Positions 43,945 through 52,470 of a stretch of DNA of 64,000 nt are shown here, piece after piece; positions within the stretch are counted from its first letter, which is position 1, and each line of letters opens with the position of its first letter. A program made the position numbers and the translations under genes. The notes under the pieces are model-generated. The model saw nothing but the letters and a program-made list of their open reading frames with translations, made no database searches and was not told the DNA's origin. The DNA lies in NCBI RefSeq assembly GCF_000763375.1, contig NZ_JPSY01000001.1, positions 62,001 through 126,000 on the forward strand. The letters are read 5' to 3'. This DNA is from Microbacterium profundi (GTDB lineage: Bacteria > Actinomycetota > Actinomycetes > Actinomycetales > Microbacteriaceae).

Positions 43945-45885
43945 TCAATGGACTTCGACGCTCCGCATCGACGACGAACGGCCGATGTAGACATAGTCGT
44001 CGTGCTTGGCCACACGTCCGTCGCCGGCCACCCGACCACGCAGACGCCGCCATACCCAGGGCAGGGCGTGGTGCTGCCACCACGCGGCTCGGGTCGTGGC
44101 ATCGATGTCGTGCAGCACCTGATCCAGCGCGCCGAGGGTGTCTGCGTGCGGCACACCGAGCATCTCTCCTGCCTGATAGGCGAGGAAACGGTGTCCGCGG
44201 CTGCTGAGATGCACCAGGTCCTCGCCCCAGTTCGGCCTGGACGAGAGCTCCGGGTGCAGATCGGTGTCGATGAGCATCGCTCCCGTGCGCTCCGCGACAC
44301 CGGCCAGCCGACTGGCGAAGTCGGCGAATCTGCGGGTGAACAGCCGCGCGGCCCTCCGGTCGGGCAGGAACGGTGTCACGAGCAGCACGTCCGCCCCGTC
44401 GTCGCGGAGTGTCTGCACCACTTGCTCGACCTGTGCGGCGAGCGCAGGGACGTCGGCGTGGGATTTCACGAGATCGTTGGCACCGATCAGGATCGACACG
44501 AGGTCGGGCCGCAGCTCGCGCGCCTTGGTGAGCTGCTCCCCGGACACATCGCGCACCCTCCGGGATCGCACGGCGAGATTCGCATAGTGCAGGCCGCCGC
44601 GGGCAGCCAGCAGGAGCGCCATGCGATCTGCCCACCCGCGCAGCGCGCCGTCGGGCGCTGGGTCGCAGAGTCCCTCGGTCAACGAGTCGCCGAGCGCGAC
44701 GTAGCGCTGCCAGCGTCGCCCCGCCGTCGGCGGCGCGGGCTCCGGCCTGCGGACGCGCGCGCTGCGCAGTTGCCGATCGAGACCGTGCAGCCCGCGGGCC
44801 TCTTCGAAGTGCCCGAGCAGCTGGCCGCACACCGCCTGCCAGCTGCGTCCCTCGACGGCGGCCCGGCCGGCGACCCCGAATGCACGGCGCTTGCGACCGT
44901 CGCCAGCGAGATCGGCCACCCGCATGCGAAGGTCATCCAGGTCCCCCGGCCGGTACAGCCATCCGTCGATGCCCATCCGCACCAGATCGAGTGGGCCGCC
45001 CCGCCCCGTCGCGACGATCGGCACGCCACTCGCGTGGGCTTCCTGCAGAGTCTGCCCGAACGTCTCGCTCTCCCCCGGGTGCACGAAGATGTCGAACGAC
45101 GCGATCGCCTGTGCGAGGGCATCGCCGTCGAGATGGCCGAGGAACACGGCATCCGGCATCTCCGCCTGAAGGCGCGCCCTCGACGGCCCGTCTCCGACGA
45201 TGACGAGGCGCACGCCGGGCACCTGCTGCAACACGGCGAGGTCTTCGACCTGCTTCTCTGCCGCCAGCCGTCCGACGTAGCCGACGATGACCTCTTTCGT
45301 CATGCACCGCTGCCAACTCTCGTCGCGACGCGAAGGGTGGAAGCGTTCAGCGTCCACTCCTCGCCCCCAGCGGCGGATGCGGTCGACGCCGAGCCCGGTC
45401 AGCTGATGCTCGGATTCGGTCGAGGGGACGAGCGTGAGGGTCGCCCGGCGGTGCAGGCGGACGATGTGGTTGCGCGCGAACGTCGTGGTCGCGGGGAGCC
45501 GGTAGCGCTCCGTGTAGGCGGCGATGTCGGTCTGATACGCGGCGACAGCGGGTATGCCGCGACTGGATGCGGCGAGCGCACCACGCCATCCCAGCGCGAA
45601 CGGTGACGCGAGGTGCACCACATCGGGGCGGAATCGTTCCAGTGACGCCGCGACGCGCCGAGTGGTCGCGGCGCCGATCCTGACGTTGCGATAGCCGGGC
45701 AGTGCCAGGCTCGCCACCGGCTCGATCGGGGCGCCGTGCACCCGGGAGGGGATGCCGACAGCGTCAGGCGCGATCACGTGGGCCTCGTGGCCGTTGCGCT
45801 CGAGGTGGCGCAGGATCTGCAGCACAGACCCTGTCACGCCGTTCATGTGCGGCAGGAAGGATTCGGTCACGATTGCGACTCTCAC
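43945..45885 (-). CDS. Glycosyltransferase (GT4) fused to SGNH/GDSL hydrolase
   Basis: A 646-residue two-part protein. Residues 1-370 are a GT4 glycosyltransferase resembling PimB/MgtA: RVAIVTESFLPHMNGVTGSVLQILRHL, GRGVDAERFHPSRR, VGYVGRLAAEKQVEDL and PGESETFGQTLQEAHASGVP with the donor-binding glutamates. Residues about 390-590 are an SGNH hydrolase with the Ser motif VALGDSLTEG, the Asn block IGANDL and the DLVHLSSRGHR catalytic Asp-His. A glycolipid or polysaccharide could be both mannosylated and (de)acylated by one polypeptide. Start taken as GTG 45885; the frame is open 25 codons further up without signals. Confidence 0.85.
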   Translation of the reverse strand: MRVAIVTESFLPHMNGVTGSVLQILRHLERNGHEAHVIAPDAVGIPSRVHGAPIEPVASLALPGYRNVRIGAATTRRVAASLERFRPDVVHLASPFALGWRGALAASSRGIPAVAAYQTDIAAYTERYRLPATTTFARNHIVRLHRRATLTLVPSTESEHQLTGLGVDRIRRWGRGVDAERFHPSRRDESWQRCMTKEVIVGYVGRLAAEKQVEDLAVLQQVPGVRLVIVGDGPSRARLQAEMPDAVFLGHLDGDALAQAIASFDIFVHPGESETFGQTLQEAHASGVPIVATGRGGPLDLVRMGIDGWLYRPGDLDDLRMRVADLAGDGRKRRAFGVAGRAAVEGRSWQAVCGQLLGHFEEARGLHGLDRQLRSARVRRPEPAPPTAGRRWQRYVALGDSLTEGLCDPAPDGALRGWADRMALLLAARGGLHYANLAVRSRRVRDVSGEQLTKARELRPDLVSILIGANDLVKSHADVPALAAQVEQVVQTLRDDGADVLLVTPFLPDRRAARLFTRRFADFASRLAGVAERTGAMLIDTDLHPELSSRPNWGEDLVHLSSRGHRFLAYQAGEMLGVPHADTLGALDQVLHDIDATTRAAWWQHHALPWVWRRLRGRVAGDGRVAKHDDYVYIGRSSSMRSVEVH

Positions 45886-46024
45886 GATCTCAGGATGACG
45901 CCGCCGATCACACGCATCCGACAACGGCGGGCCCTGTACCCGAGTGTTCACCTGTTGCATGACTGACCTTCACCGGCTGTCCCCGATTCCGTTTCCGTTC
46001 ACCTTCGGCGCGCAGAGTTGACGC

Positions 46025-46645
46025 GTGATTCCGGAAGCGCTCGCTGATGCGGTGACCGGCCCATGGTCCCTCGTGGTGATGGGCCTGCTGGTCTTCGGCG
46101 ATGCGTTCTTCGTGATCGTGCCCGGCGAGATAGCGGTCACCGCGCTGGGTGCGCTCTCGACCTCCACCGGGACGCCGCCGCTGTGGACGGTGATCCTGTG
46201 CGCAGCCGTCGCCGCTGCCTGCGGGGATCTGCTCTGCTACGGGATCGGCCGATGGGTGGGGCTCGACAGGTGGCGATGGATGCGCACCGAGCGTCTGCAG
46301 CGCGCGCAGCGGTGGGCGCGGGGCCGACTGGAGGCGGGAACGGCGGTCGTGCTGTTCACCGCGAGGTTCATCCCCTTCGCGCGACTCGCGATCAACCTCG
46401 TCGCCGGCGCGACCCGGATCCCGTTCCCCCGCTATCTGGGATTGGTCGCGCTCGCGGCCACGGGGTGGGCGACGTACCAGGCCGCGATCGGCGCCCTGTT
46501 CGCTGCGATCCTCCCTGACGCGCCGATCGTGTCGGTGCTGATATCCGTGGTCGTCGCCATCGGACTCGGCGCGCTGATCGATCTGCTCATCCGCAGGCGT
46601 GCGCGCCGACGAAATCCTGTCGCGACTCGTCTGCCGTCCGGCTAG
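46025..46645 (+). CDS. DedA-family membrane protein
   Basis: A 206-residue protein of the DedA (SNARE-associated, VTT) family with five or six hydrophobic segments. Family marks are FVIVPGEIAVTALGAL near the N terminus, CGDLLCYGIGRWVG, and the functional arginine-containing RFIPFARLAINLVAGATRIPFPRYL. DedA proteins are phospholipid scramblases/undecaprenyl-phosphate flippases needed for envelope balance. The tail is basic. The start GTG 46025 lacks a clear site. The TAG stop forms part of the -10 box of the next gene. Confidence 0.88.
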   Translation: MIPEALADAVTGPWSLVVMGLLVFGDAFFVIVPGEIAVTALGALSTSTGTPPLWTVILCAAVAAACGDLLCYGIGRWVGLDRWRWMRTERLQRAQRWARGRLEAGTAVVLFTARFIPFARLAINLVAGATRIPFPRYLGLVALAATGWATYQAAIGALFAAILPDAPIVSVLISVVVAIGLGALIDLLIRRRARRRNPVATRLPSG

Positions 46646-46648
46646 GCT
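46643..46648 (+). promoter_or_regulatory. -10 box for the DUF5302 gene
   Basis: TAGGCT six bases before ATG 46655, overlapping the stop codon of the DedA gene. Leaderless start inferred. Confidence 0.5.
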
Positions 46649-46654
46649 GGCGTC

Positions 46655-46834
46655 ATGAGCACCGAAGAAGGCGCAACCTCCTCGTCCGAGGAGATGAAGC
46701 GCAAGTTCAAGGAAGCGCTCGAGAAGAAGAACGCACATCACCGCAACGGTGAATCACATCTGGACGGCGACTCCGCCGTCCACGCGGCGAATGCCCCGCA
46801 GACGCGACGTGAGTTCCGACGCAAGAGCGGATGA
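46655..46834 (+). CDS. DUF5302 small protein
   Basis: A 59-residue hydrophilic protein beginning MSTEEGATSSSEEMKRKFKEALEKKNAHH and ending TRREFRRKSG. This matches the DUF5302 pattern: a short acidic start, KxKFxEALxxK, and a C-terminal FRRKSG. The family is restricted to actinobacteria and has no known role; the composition suggests a disordered or RNA/protein-binding peptide. It starts nine bases after the DedA stop behind its own TAGGCT box, and a strong hairpin terminator follows five bases later. Confidence 0.8.
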   Translation: MSTEEGATSSSEEMKRKFKEALEKKNAHHRNGESHLDGDSAVHAANAPQTRREFRRKSG

Positions 46835-46839
46835 CCACC

Positions 46840-46872
46840 AAGAGGGCCACCCCCGATCGGGATGGCCCTCTT
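46840..46872. terminator. Bidirectional terminator after DUF5302 and dctA
   Basis: A 10-bp stem AAGAGGGCCA/TGGCCCTCTT extended by CCC/GGG inside; TTCCTCTT follows on the plus strand. It is placed between convergent genes. Confidence 0.8.
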
Positions 46873-46892
46873 CCTCTTGCGGACGCTCGGGT

Positions 46893-48329
46893 TCAGCGTT
46901 GCGCGCGCGCCTTGGCCCTGGTCTCCTTCGCCGCCAGTTCTGCAACGGCCGCTTCTTCCAGGCCCTGAGTGCCGACAGCATCCGTCGCGGTGGACATCCC
47001 GTCGTGGGACGAACCGTCCAGCATCGACTCGTCGAACGGCTCGCCCCCGCCGAGCACGCGCCGCGCTCGCGCCGGATCGATCTGCTTGGTCCAGGTTCCG
47101 ATGAGCAGAGTGGCCACGGCGTTGCCGGTGAAGTTGGTGAGAGCGCGGCCCTCGGACATGAAGCGGTCGATGCCCACGATCACGCCGACCCCGTCGACGA
47201 GGTCGGGGCGGTACGCCTGCAGACCCCCGGCGAGAGTGGCGAGGCCCGCACCGGTGACGCCTGCGGCCCCCTTGCTCGCGATGATCATGAACAGCAGCAG
47301 TCCGATCTGCTCGCCGATCGACATGGGCTGCCCCATGCCCGCCGCGATGAACAGGGACGCCATCGTCAGATAGATCGCCGTGCCGTCGAGGTTGAACGAG
47401 TACCCGGTCGGCACCGTGATCCCCACGACCGGCTTGGACACCCCGACATGCTCCATCTTCGCGATGAGCCGCGGGAGCGCCGACTCCGACGACGACGTGC
47501 CGACGATGAGCAGGTACTCGCGGCCCAGGTACTTGATGAGCTGGAAGATGTTCAGTCGCGTCACCGCGTACAGCAGCGTGCCGAGCACACCGATGATGAA
47601 CACGATGCAGGTGATGTAGAACGCGACCATCAGCAGGCCCAGTCCCCAGATCGCCGCGATGCCGGTCTTGCCGACGACAGCGGCGATCGCACCGAACGCA
47701 CCGATCGGCGCGAGCCACAGGATCATGCCGAGGATGCGGAACACCAGCACCTGAAGGTGCTTCACCGCGGCCATGATCGGCGCGCCCTTCTCGCCGAGTC
47801 CCTGCACGGTGAATCCGACGAGCAGCGCGATGAAGAGCACCTGCAGCACGCTCTCACCCGTGAAGGCCGAGAAGAACGTGGTGGGGATGATGCCGAGGAT
47901 GAAGTCCTGCGTGGACTTCGCCTCCGTGGTGGTCGCGTCGTACGACGCGCCGGCCATGTTCAGCCCGGTGCCGGGGTGGATGATGTTTCCCACGACAAGA
48001 CCGATCGCCAGCGCGAACGTGGACATCAGCATGAAGTACAGGAGCGCGAGACCGCCGATCTTCCCGACGGTGGCCGCCTTCGCGATCGATCCGACGCCGA
48101 CGACGATCGTGCAGAAGATGATCGGTGCGATCATCATCTTGATCAGTGAGACGAAGCCCTTGCCGAGCGGTTCCAGGCTCTGCGCGAACTCCGGCCAGAT
48201 CAGGCCGACGGCCGCGCCGAGGACGACGGCGATGAGGACGGACACGTACAACCAGGTGTGCTTGTCCCAGGAGCGTTTGCCTTTTCGCCAGTTGTAGCCG
48301 GGAAGCGAGAAGCTCGTCGTGATGGCCAT
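46893..48329 (-). CDS. dctA: C4-dicarboxylate/H+ symporter
   Basis: A 478-residue carrier of the DAACS family (DctA) that imports succinate, fumarate, malate and perhaps aspartate. It has eight membrane helices and two hairpins; the signature serine-rich hairpin is TSSSESALPRLIAKME, followed by GYSFNLDGTAIYLTMASLF, and the substrate motif IVGIDRFMSEGRALTNFTGNAVATL. The C-terminal 60 residues are hydrophilic and variable. ATG 48329 has GGAGGT. A CitA/DcuS-type sensor kinase and regulator are transcribed divergently and are the likely control. Confidence 0.95.
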   Translation of the reverse strand: MAITTSFSLPGYNWRKGKRSWDKHTWLYVSVLIAVVLGAAVGLIWPEFAQSLEPLGKGFVSLIKMMIAPIIFCTIVVGVGSIAKAATVGKIGGLALLYFMLMSTFALAIGLVVGNIIHPGTGLNMAGASYDATTTEAKSTQDFILGIIPTTFFSAFTGESVLQVLFIALLVGFTVQGLGEKGAPIMAAVKHLQVLVFRILGMILWLAPIGAFGAIAAVVGKTGIAAIWGLGLLMVAFYITCIVFIIGVLGTLLYAVTRLNIFQLIKYLGREYLLIVGTSSSESALPRLIAKMEHVGVSKPVVGITVPTGYSFNLDGTAIYLTMASLFIAAGMGQPMSIGEQIGLLLFMIIASKGAAGVTGAGLATLAGGLQAYRPDLVDGVGVIVGIDRFMSEGRALTNFTGNAVATLLIGTWTKQIDPARARRVLGGGEPFDESMLDGSSHDGMSTATDAVGTQGLEEAAVAELAAKETRAKARAQR

Positions 48330-48422
48330 GGGTTACCTCCGTGATCATGAACTGCGTCGTCACATGACGTCCGGCGAAGCGCCGGGTGAACGGAACTCAC
48401 CCTCCCTGGGTTCTCAGACGCT

Positions 48423-48447
48423 GACCATTTGTGGTCGTATTGGTCGT
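48423..48447. promoter_or_regulatory. Repeated TGGTCGT motifs in the dctA-kinase divergent region
   Basis: A GACCA-TTTG-TGGTC palindrome is followed by two direct TGGTCGT copies nine bases apart, roughly one helical turn. It lies between dctA and the kinase gene, where a CitB/DcuR-type regulator would bind. Confidence 0.35.
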
Positions 48448-48482
48448 GGCCCACCGGGCCGAGTAAGCAGAGGGAGATCGCG

Positions 48483-49784
48483 ATGGTGCGTTCGGAGCGC
48501 AGCCGCAGTGCGGCATCACACGTGTTCGTCGTCCTCCTCGTGGCCGCGGTCCTCGTCGGAGCGATCGCGGCGGCCATCCTCGCACTTCAGACTCAGCGCT
48601 CATCCCGAGCCGAGGCCGAGCAGCTCACACGCGCGCTCGCTCAGTCCCTCGCCGACTCGCCGAGCGTGATCGAGGCGCTCGACGGTGCAGACGCGGATGC
48701 CGCCTCCGCAGCGCTGCAGCCCTACGCCACCGCGGTCGTCGAGCACTCCGCGCTCGACTTCATCACCGTGATGACGTCGACGGGAGTGCGCGTGACCCAT
48801 CCCGACCCCGCCCGGCTCGGCGAGCAGTACCTCGGCACGATCCCCGCCACGCCCACGACGCTCACCGAGGAGTTCACCGGCACGCTCGGCGCCTCGATCC
48901 GCACGATAACGCCGGTCGCGAACGCGGCTGGTGAGAGCGTCGGGTGGGTCGCGGCAGGCGTCACGGTCGAGTCCGTCGCCGAATCGTTCCTCGGGCGGCT
49001 GCCATCTGCGGTCGCGATCGCGGCACTCATCATCGCCGCCGGCTCTCTGGGTGCCTTCCTCGCGCGCCGCTATACGCGCCGCATAGCGGGCGATCTGCCG
49101 GCCGGCCGGGTGAGGGACGCGGTCGCGTCGTACGAGTCGGTGCGCACCCTCGGCGAGGCGCTGCGCGCACAGACGCACGAGCACGGCAATCGCATGCACA
49201 CGGCGATCGCGCTGCTGGAGCTCGGCCGCACCCGTGAGGCCATCGACATCCTTGCGGAGACGTCGCAGCAGAGCCAGTCGCTCGTGGATCAGGTCACCGC
49301 ACGGCGGGACGGCGATCCGACCGTCGGAGCGCTGCTGCTCGACAAGGCCTCTCAGGCGAAGGAGAGCGGAGTCGAGTGGTCAGCGGACATCGCCCCCGAC
49401 GCACCCCGCTCCGTCCTCGCGCCGATGGACAGCATCGCGGTGCTCGGCAATCTCATCGACAATGCTCTGGATGCCGCCGCAGCCGCCCCCGTGCGCTGGC
49501 TGCGTGTCGTGCTCCGCTCCGCATCGAACGGCGGCGGGCTCGTGCTGGAGGTCTCCGACAGCGGCGCAGGAGTTCCGGCAGCCGTGCGCGAGCAGATCTT
49601 CCAGCACGGATTCTCGACGAAGCCCGCCGGCGCAGAGGGCAGAGGAGTGGGACTCGCACTGGTGCGATCGATCGTGAACGAGGCAGGAGGGACAGTGGAG
49701 ATCCTCGACGAGCCGACGACGTTCCGTGTGACACTGCCCGGTGCACGTGCATCCCGCGCGGAGACGAAGGGACCGTTGCCATGA
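48483..49784 (+). CDS. Sensor histidine kinase, CitA/DcuS type
   Basis: A 433-residue membrane kinase. It has membrane helix 1 (about 13-37), a periplasmic PAS-like (PASP) sensor domain (about 38-170) with SALDFITVMTSTGVRVTHPDP, and helix 2 (about 178-198). The SPOB-type phospho-acceptor region is QTHEHGNRMHTAIALLELG (H232 likely). The ATPase domain has N box LGNLIDNALDAA and GVGLALV. CitA/DcuS kinases sense citrate or C4-dicarboxylates. ATG 48483 has AGGGAGA. The stop overlaps the regulator gene by four bases; dctA is divergent. Confidence 0.93.
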   Translation: MVRSERSRSAASHVFVVLLVAAVLVGAIAAAILALQTQRSSRAEAEQLTRALAQSLADSPSVIEALDGADADAASAALQPYATAVVEHSALDFITVMTSTGVRVTHPDPARLGEQYLGTIPATPTTLTEEFTGTLGASIRTITPVANAAGESVGWVAAGVTVESVAESFLGRLPSAVAIAALIIAAGSLGAFLARRYTRRIAGDLPAGRVRDAVASYESVRTLGEALRAQTHEHGNRMHTAIALLELGRTREAIDILAETSQQSQSLVDQVTARRDGDPTVGALLLDKASQAKESGVEWSADIAPDAPRSVLAPMDSIAVLGNLIDNALDAAAAAPVRWLRVVLRSASNGGGLVLEVSDSGAGVPAAVREQIFQHGFSTKPAGAEGRGVGLALVRSIVNEAGGTVEILDEPTTFRVTLPGARASRAETKGPLP

Positions 49785-50461
49785 TCCACACGCTCCTCGT
49801 CGACGACGACGCGCTGACTCTGGAACTGCATCGGGATTACATCGAGCGGATCGACGGCTATGCGGTGGTCGGAGAATGCAGCGGCGCCCGTGCGGCCCTC
49901 ACCGCGCTGATCGAGAGCCCTCCGAAGGAGGGAATCGATCTGGTCCTGCTCGACATGACGATGCCGGACGGCTCAGGGCTCGACGTCCTCCGTCATCTGC
50001 GCGCACGATCGATAGTCGTCGATGTGATCGCGATCACGGCTGTGCGCGATGCCGAGACCGTGCGTCAGATGGCCGCCCTCGGCGTCATGCAGTACCTCGT
50101 CAAGCCCTTCACCTTCGCCACGTTCAGGGAACGGCTCGAGCAGCACCGCGCCTACAGCGCACAGGCGGTCGCGGCGGCCGGGCAGGCGAGCCAGGCCGAG
50201 ATCGATGCGCTCCTGGGCGCATCGCGGCCCACCGGCAGCATCAGGGTGCCGAAGGGGCTGTCCGCCGCCTCGCTGGCACGTGTGACCGCGGCGGCCCGCG
50301 ATGCCGGGGTGCTGTCGGCGAGCGAGGCGGCAGAACAGCTCGGGATGTCGCGTGTGGCCGTGCGCCGCTACCTCGAGCACCTCGCCGACGAGGGCAGGCT
50401 CGAGCGCGCCGCCCGGTACCGCGGTCGCGGTCGCCCTGAGACCGAGTACCGGTGGCGCTGA
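49781..50461 (+). CDS. Response regulator, CitB/DcuR type
   Basis: A 226-residue regulator. The receiver domain (about 1-115) has acidic residues VDDD, the phosphorylated Asp58 in VLLDMTMPDG, Thr86 and Lys108 in YLVKPF. The C-terminal part (about 150-226) carries SLARVTAAARDAGVLSASEAAEQLGMSRVAVRRYLEHLADEGRL, the HTH of the CitB/DctR family. It overlaps the kinase by four bases (ATGA), so they form one unit. The probable target is the divergent dctA. Confidence 0.93.
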   Translation: MIHTLLVDDDALTLELHRDYIERIDGYAVVGECSGARAALTALIESPPKEGIDLVLLDMTMPDGSGLDVLRHLRARSIVVDVIAITAVRDAETVRQMAALGVMQYLVKPFTFATFRERLEQHRAYSAQAVAAAGQASQAEIDALLGASRPTGSIRVPKGLSAASLARVTAAARDAGVLSASEAAEQLGMSRVAVRRYLEHLADEGRLERAARYRGRGRPETEYRWR

Positions 50462-50466
50462 AGGCG

Positions 50467-51111
50467 CTACTCCCCCGCGAGCCCGCCGAGCAGGTGGCCG
50501 AAGGACCGCCCCTCGCCCAGGTAGTTCGCCGGGTCGAACGGGTCGCTCGATGTCGCGGCATCCTTGCGGGCGATGGCGTCCGCGAGCTCGCGTGCCCCCT
50601 TCTCCACCCGCTTGGCCAGTGGTGCCACATCGTCGCCGGCTCCGCCCCAATCGCTGGATGCCGCGAACACTCCGGTGGAGACGGTCTCGGCATGCAGGTA
50701 GGCGAACAGCGGACGGATCGCGTAGTCGATCGCCAGCGAGTGCCTCGGCGTTCCCGCGTTCGCACCGATCAGCACCGGCTTGCCGGTGAGCGCGTCAGGA
50801 TCGAGCACGTCGATGAACGACTTGAACAGTCCCGAATAGCTCGTGGAGAAGATCGGCGTCACCGCGATCACGGCATCCGCCGAGTACACCGAGTTGAGCG
50901 CCGATTCGAGCGCCGCCGGCGCGAACCCGGTCAGCAGGTTGTTCATGATGTCGTGCGCGAGGTCGCGCAACTCGATCACATCGACGGTGACCTCGATGTC
51001 GCGCTCGGCGAGTTGCTTCACGGTCTCCGCAGCCATGCGGTCGGCCAGCATGCGCGTGGAGGACGGGTTGGACAGACCCGCCGAGATGACGGCGATGCGA
51101 CGATCAGTCAT
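50467..51111 (-). CDS. NADPH-dependent FMN reductase
   Basis: A 214-residue flavodoxin-like flavin reductase (CE1759-type). It begins with RIAVISAGLSNPSSTRMLADRM, whose SxPSS-like motif binds FMN phosphate, and has AVIAVTPIFSTSYSGLFKSFIDVLD, typical of the family. It would supply reduced FMN to the luciferase-like monooxygenase encoded two bases upstream. I prefer ATG 51111 to GTG 51117 because the GGAAGGAAG site is then at normal spacing. Confidence 0.88.
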   Translation of the reverse strand: MTDRRIAVISAGLSNPSSTRMLADRMAAETVKQLAERDIEVTVDVIELRDLAHDIMNNLLTGFAPAALESALNSVYSADAVIAVTPIFSTSYSGLFKSFIDVLDPDALTGKPVLIGANAGTPRHSLAIDYAIRPLFAYLHAETVSTGVFAASSDWGGAGDDVAPLAKRVEKGARELADAIARKDAATSSDPFDPANYLGEGRSFGHLLGGLAGE

Positions 51112-51113
51112 GA

Positions 51114-52340
51114 TCACGCTTCCTTCCGGCCGACGCCGAACGCGGCTCCGGCGGGTGCCGGCGTGTCCTGATACGGGGAGCCGGCTGTCAGGTTGTCTCC
51201 GCGGTTCGCACCGGGGCGCGCCTCGCGCGCGGGTCCGTCGCCGAACACCGCCTTGACGCGCGACGCGTGGGTCGGAGCATCCGGAACGCTCGTCGGACGG
51301 TTCTTCGCGAGCTCCCTGCGCAGCGCAGGCACGACCTCGCCGCCGAGGATGTCGAGCTGCTCGAGCACGATCTTCAGCGGGAGACCGGCGTGGTCGATGA
51401 GGAAGAGCTGACGCTGGTAATCGCCGAACGTGTCGCGCATCGCGGCGTAGCGGTCGATGACCTGCTGCGGCGATCCCACCGTGAGCGGAGTCATCTCGGT
51501 GAAGTCCTCCATGCTCGGGCCGTGGCCGTACACCGGCGCATTGTCGAAGTACGGACGGAACTCGTTCACAGCATCCTGAGAGTTCGCGCGCATGAACACC
51601 TGTCCGCCGATGCCGACGATGGCCTGCTCAGGCGTGCCGTGTCCGTAGTGCGAGTAGCGCTGGCGGTACAGCTCGATCAGGCGCTGGTAGTGCTCCTTGG
51701 GCCAGAAGATGTTGTTCGCGAAGAAGCCGTCGCCGTAGTACGCGGCCTGCTCTGCGATCTCCGGGGTGCGGATCGACCCGTGCCAGACGAAGGGAGCTAC
51801 GCCGTCGAGCGGGCGAGGAGTCGAGGTGAAGCCCTGCAGCGGCGTGCGGAACTTGCCCTCCCAGTCCACGACGTCCTCATCCCAGAGCTTGCGCAGCAGC
51901 GCGTAGTTCTCGATCGCCAGCGGCAGCCCCTGGCGGATGTCCTTGCCGAACCACGGGTACACGGGGCCGGTGTTGCCTCGGCCGAGCATGAGATCGGTGC
52001 GCCCGTCGGAGATGTGCTGGAGCATGGCGAAGTCCTCGGCTATCTTCACCGGGTCGTTCGTCGTGATCAGTGTCGTGGAGGTGGAGAGGATGATGCGCTC
52101 GGTCTGCGCGGCGATCGCGGCGAGGGTGGTGGTGGGCGACGAGGACCAGAACGGCGGGTTGTGGTGCTCGCCCACGGCGAAGACATCGAGGCCGACTTCT
52201 TCGGCGTGCTTCGCGATCGTGATCGCGTCCTTGATCTTCTGCCGTTCGCTAGGCGTCTCGCCCGTCACGGGGTTCTGGGTGATGTCGCTGACGGTGAAGA
52301 GGCCGAACTGGATGCCTGAGGTGTCGGCGTGCTCGCTCAT
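51114..52340 (-). CDS. Luciferase-like (LLM class) flavin monooxygenase
   Basis: A 408-residue flavin-dependent oxidoreductase of the luciferase-like family, related to those paired with CE1758/CE1759-type reductases. Features are the N-terminal QFGLFTVSDITQNPVTGETPSERQK, FAVGEHHNPPFWSSSPTTTLAAIAAQTERI and the flavin-binding DLMLGRGNTGPVYPWFG. The last 50 residues are hydrophilic and glycine/alanine-rich. It is encoded just upstream of the FMN reductase on the same strand, so the two make a two-component oxygenase system of unknown substrate. ATG 52340 has GGGAG upstream. Confidence 0.9.
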   Translation of the reverse strand: MSEHADTSGIQFGLFTVSDITQNPVTGETPSERQKIKDAITIAKHAEEVGLDVFAVGEHHNPPFWSSSPTTTLAAIAAQTERIILSTSTTLITTNDPVKIAEDFAMLQHISDGRTDLMLGRGNTGPVYPWFGKDIRQGLPLAIENYALLRKLWDEDVVDWEGKFRTPLQGFTSTPRPLDGVAPFVWHGSIRTPEIAEQAAYYGDGFFANNIFWPKEHYQRLIELYRQRYSHYGHGTPEQAIVGIGGQVFMRANSQDAVNEFRPYFDNAPVYGHGPSMEDFTEMTPLTVGSPQQVIDRYAAMRDTFGDYQRQLFLIDHAGLPLKIVLEQLDILGGEVVPALRRELAKNRPTSVPDAPTHASRVKAVFGDGPAREARPGANRGDNLTAGSPYQDTPAPAGAAFGVGRKEA

Positions 52341-52458
52341 GTGGTGCTCCCGGGTTCTCGAGGCGGATGCTGCTGGCATGACGCTTCTATTCAAATGCAT
52401 GTATATGTCACAACGCAACCCGCGCCACATTATTCCCTGCCCGCCAAGGAGAGGCCGG

Positions 52459-52464
52459 TAGCCT
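52459..52464 (+). promoter_or_regulatory. -10 box for the acyltransferase gene
   Basis: TAGCCT six bases before ATG 52471. The spacer CGGAGG could also act as a ribosome-binding site on a longer transcript. Confidence 0.45.
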
Positions 52465-52470
52465 CGGAGG

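Noticed and set aside
43627..45606. A 659-codon plus-strand frame opposite the glycosyltransferase-SGNH gene
   Set aside because: Antisense shadow; the minus frame shows complete enzymatic motifs.
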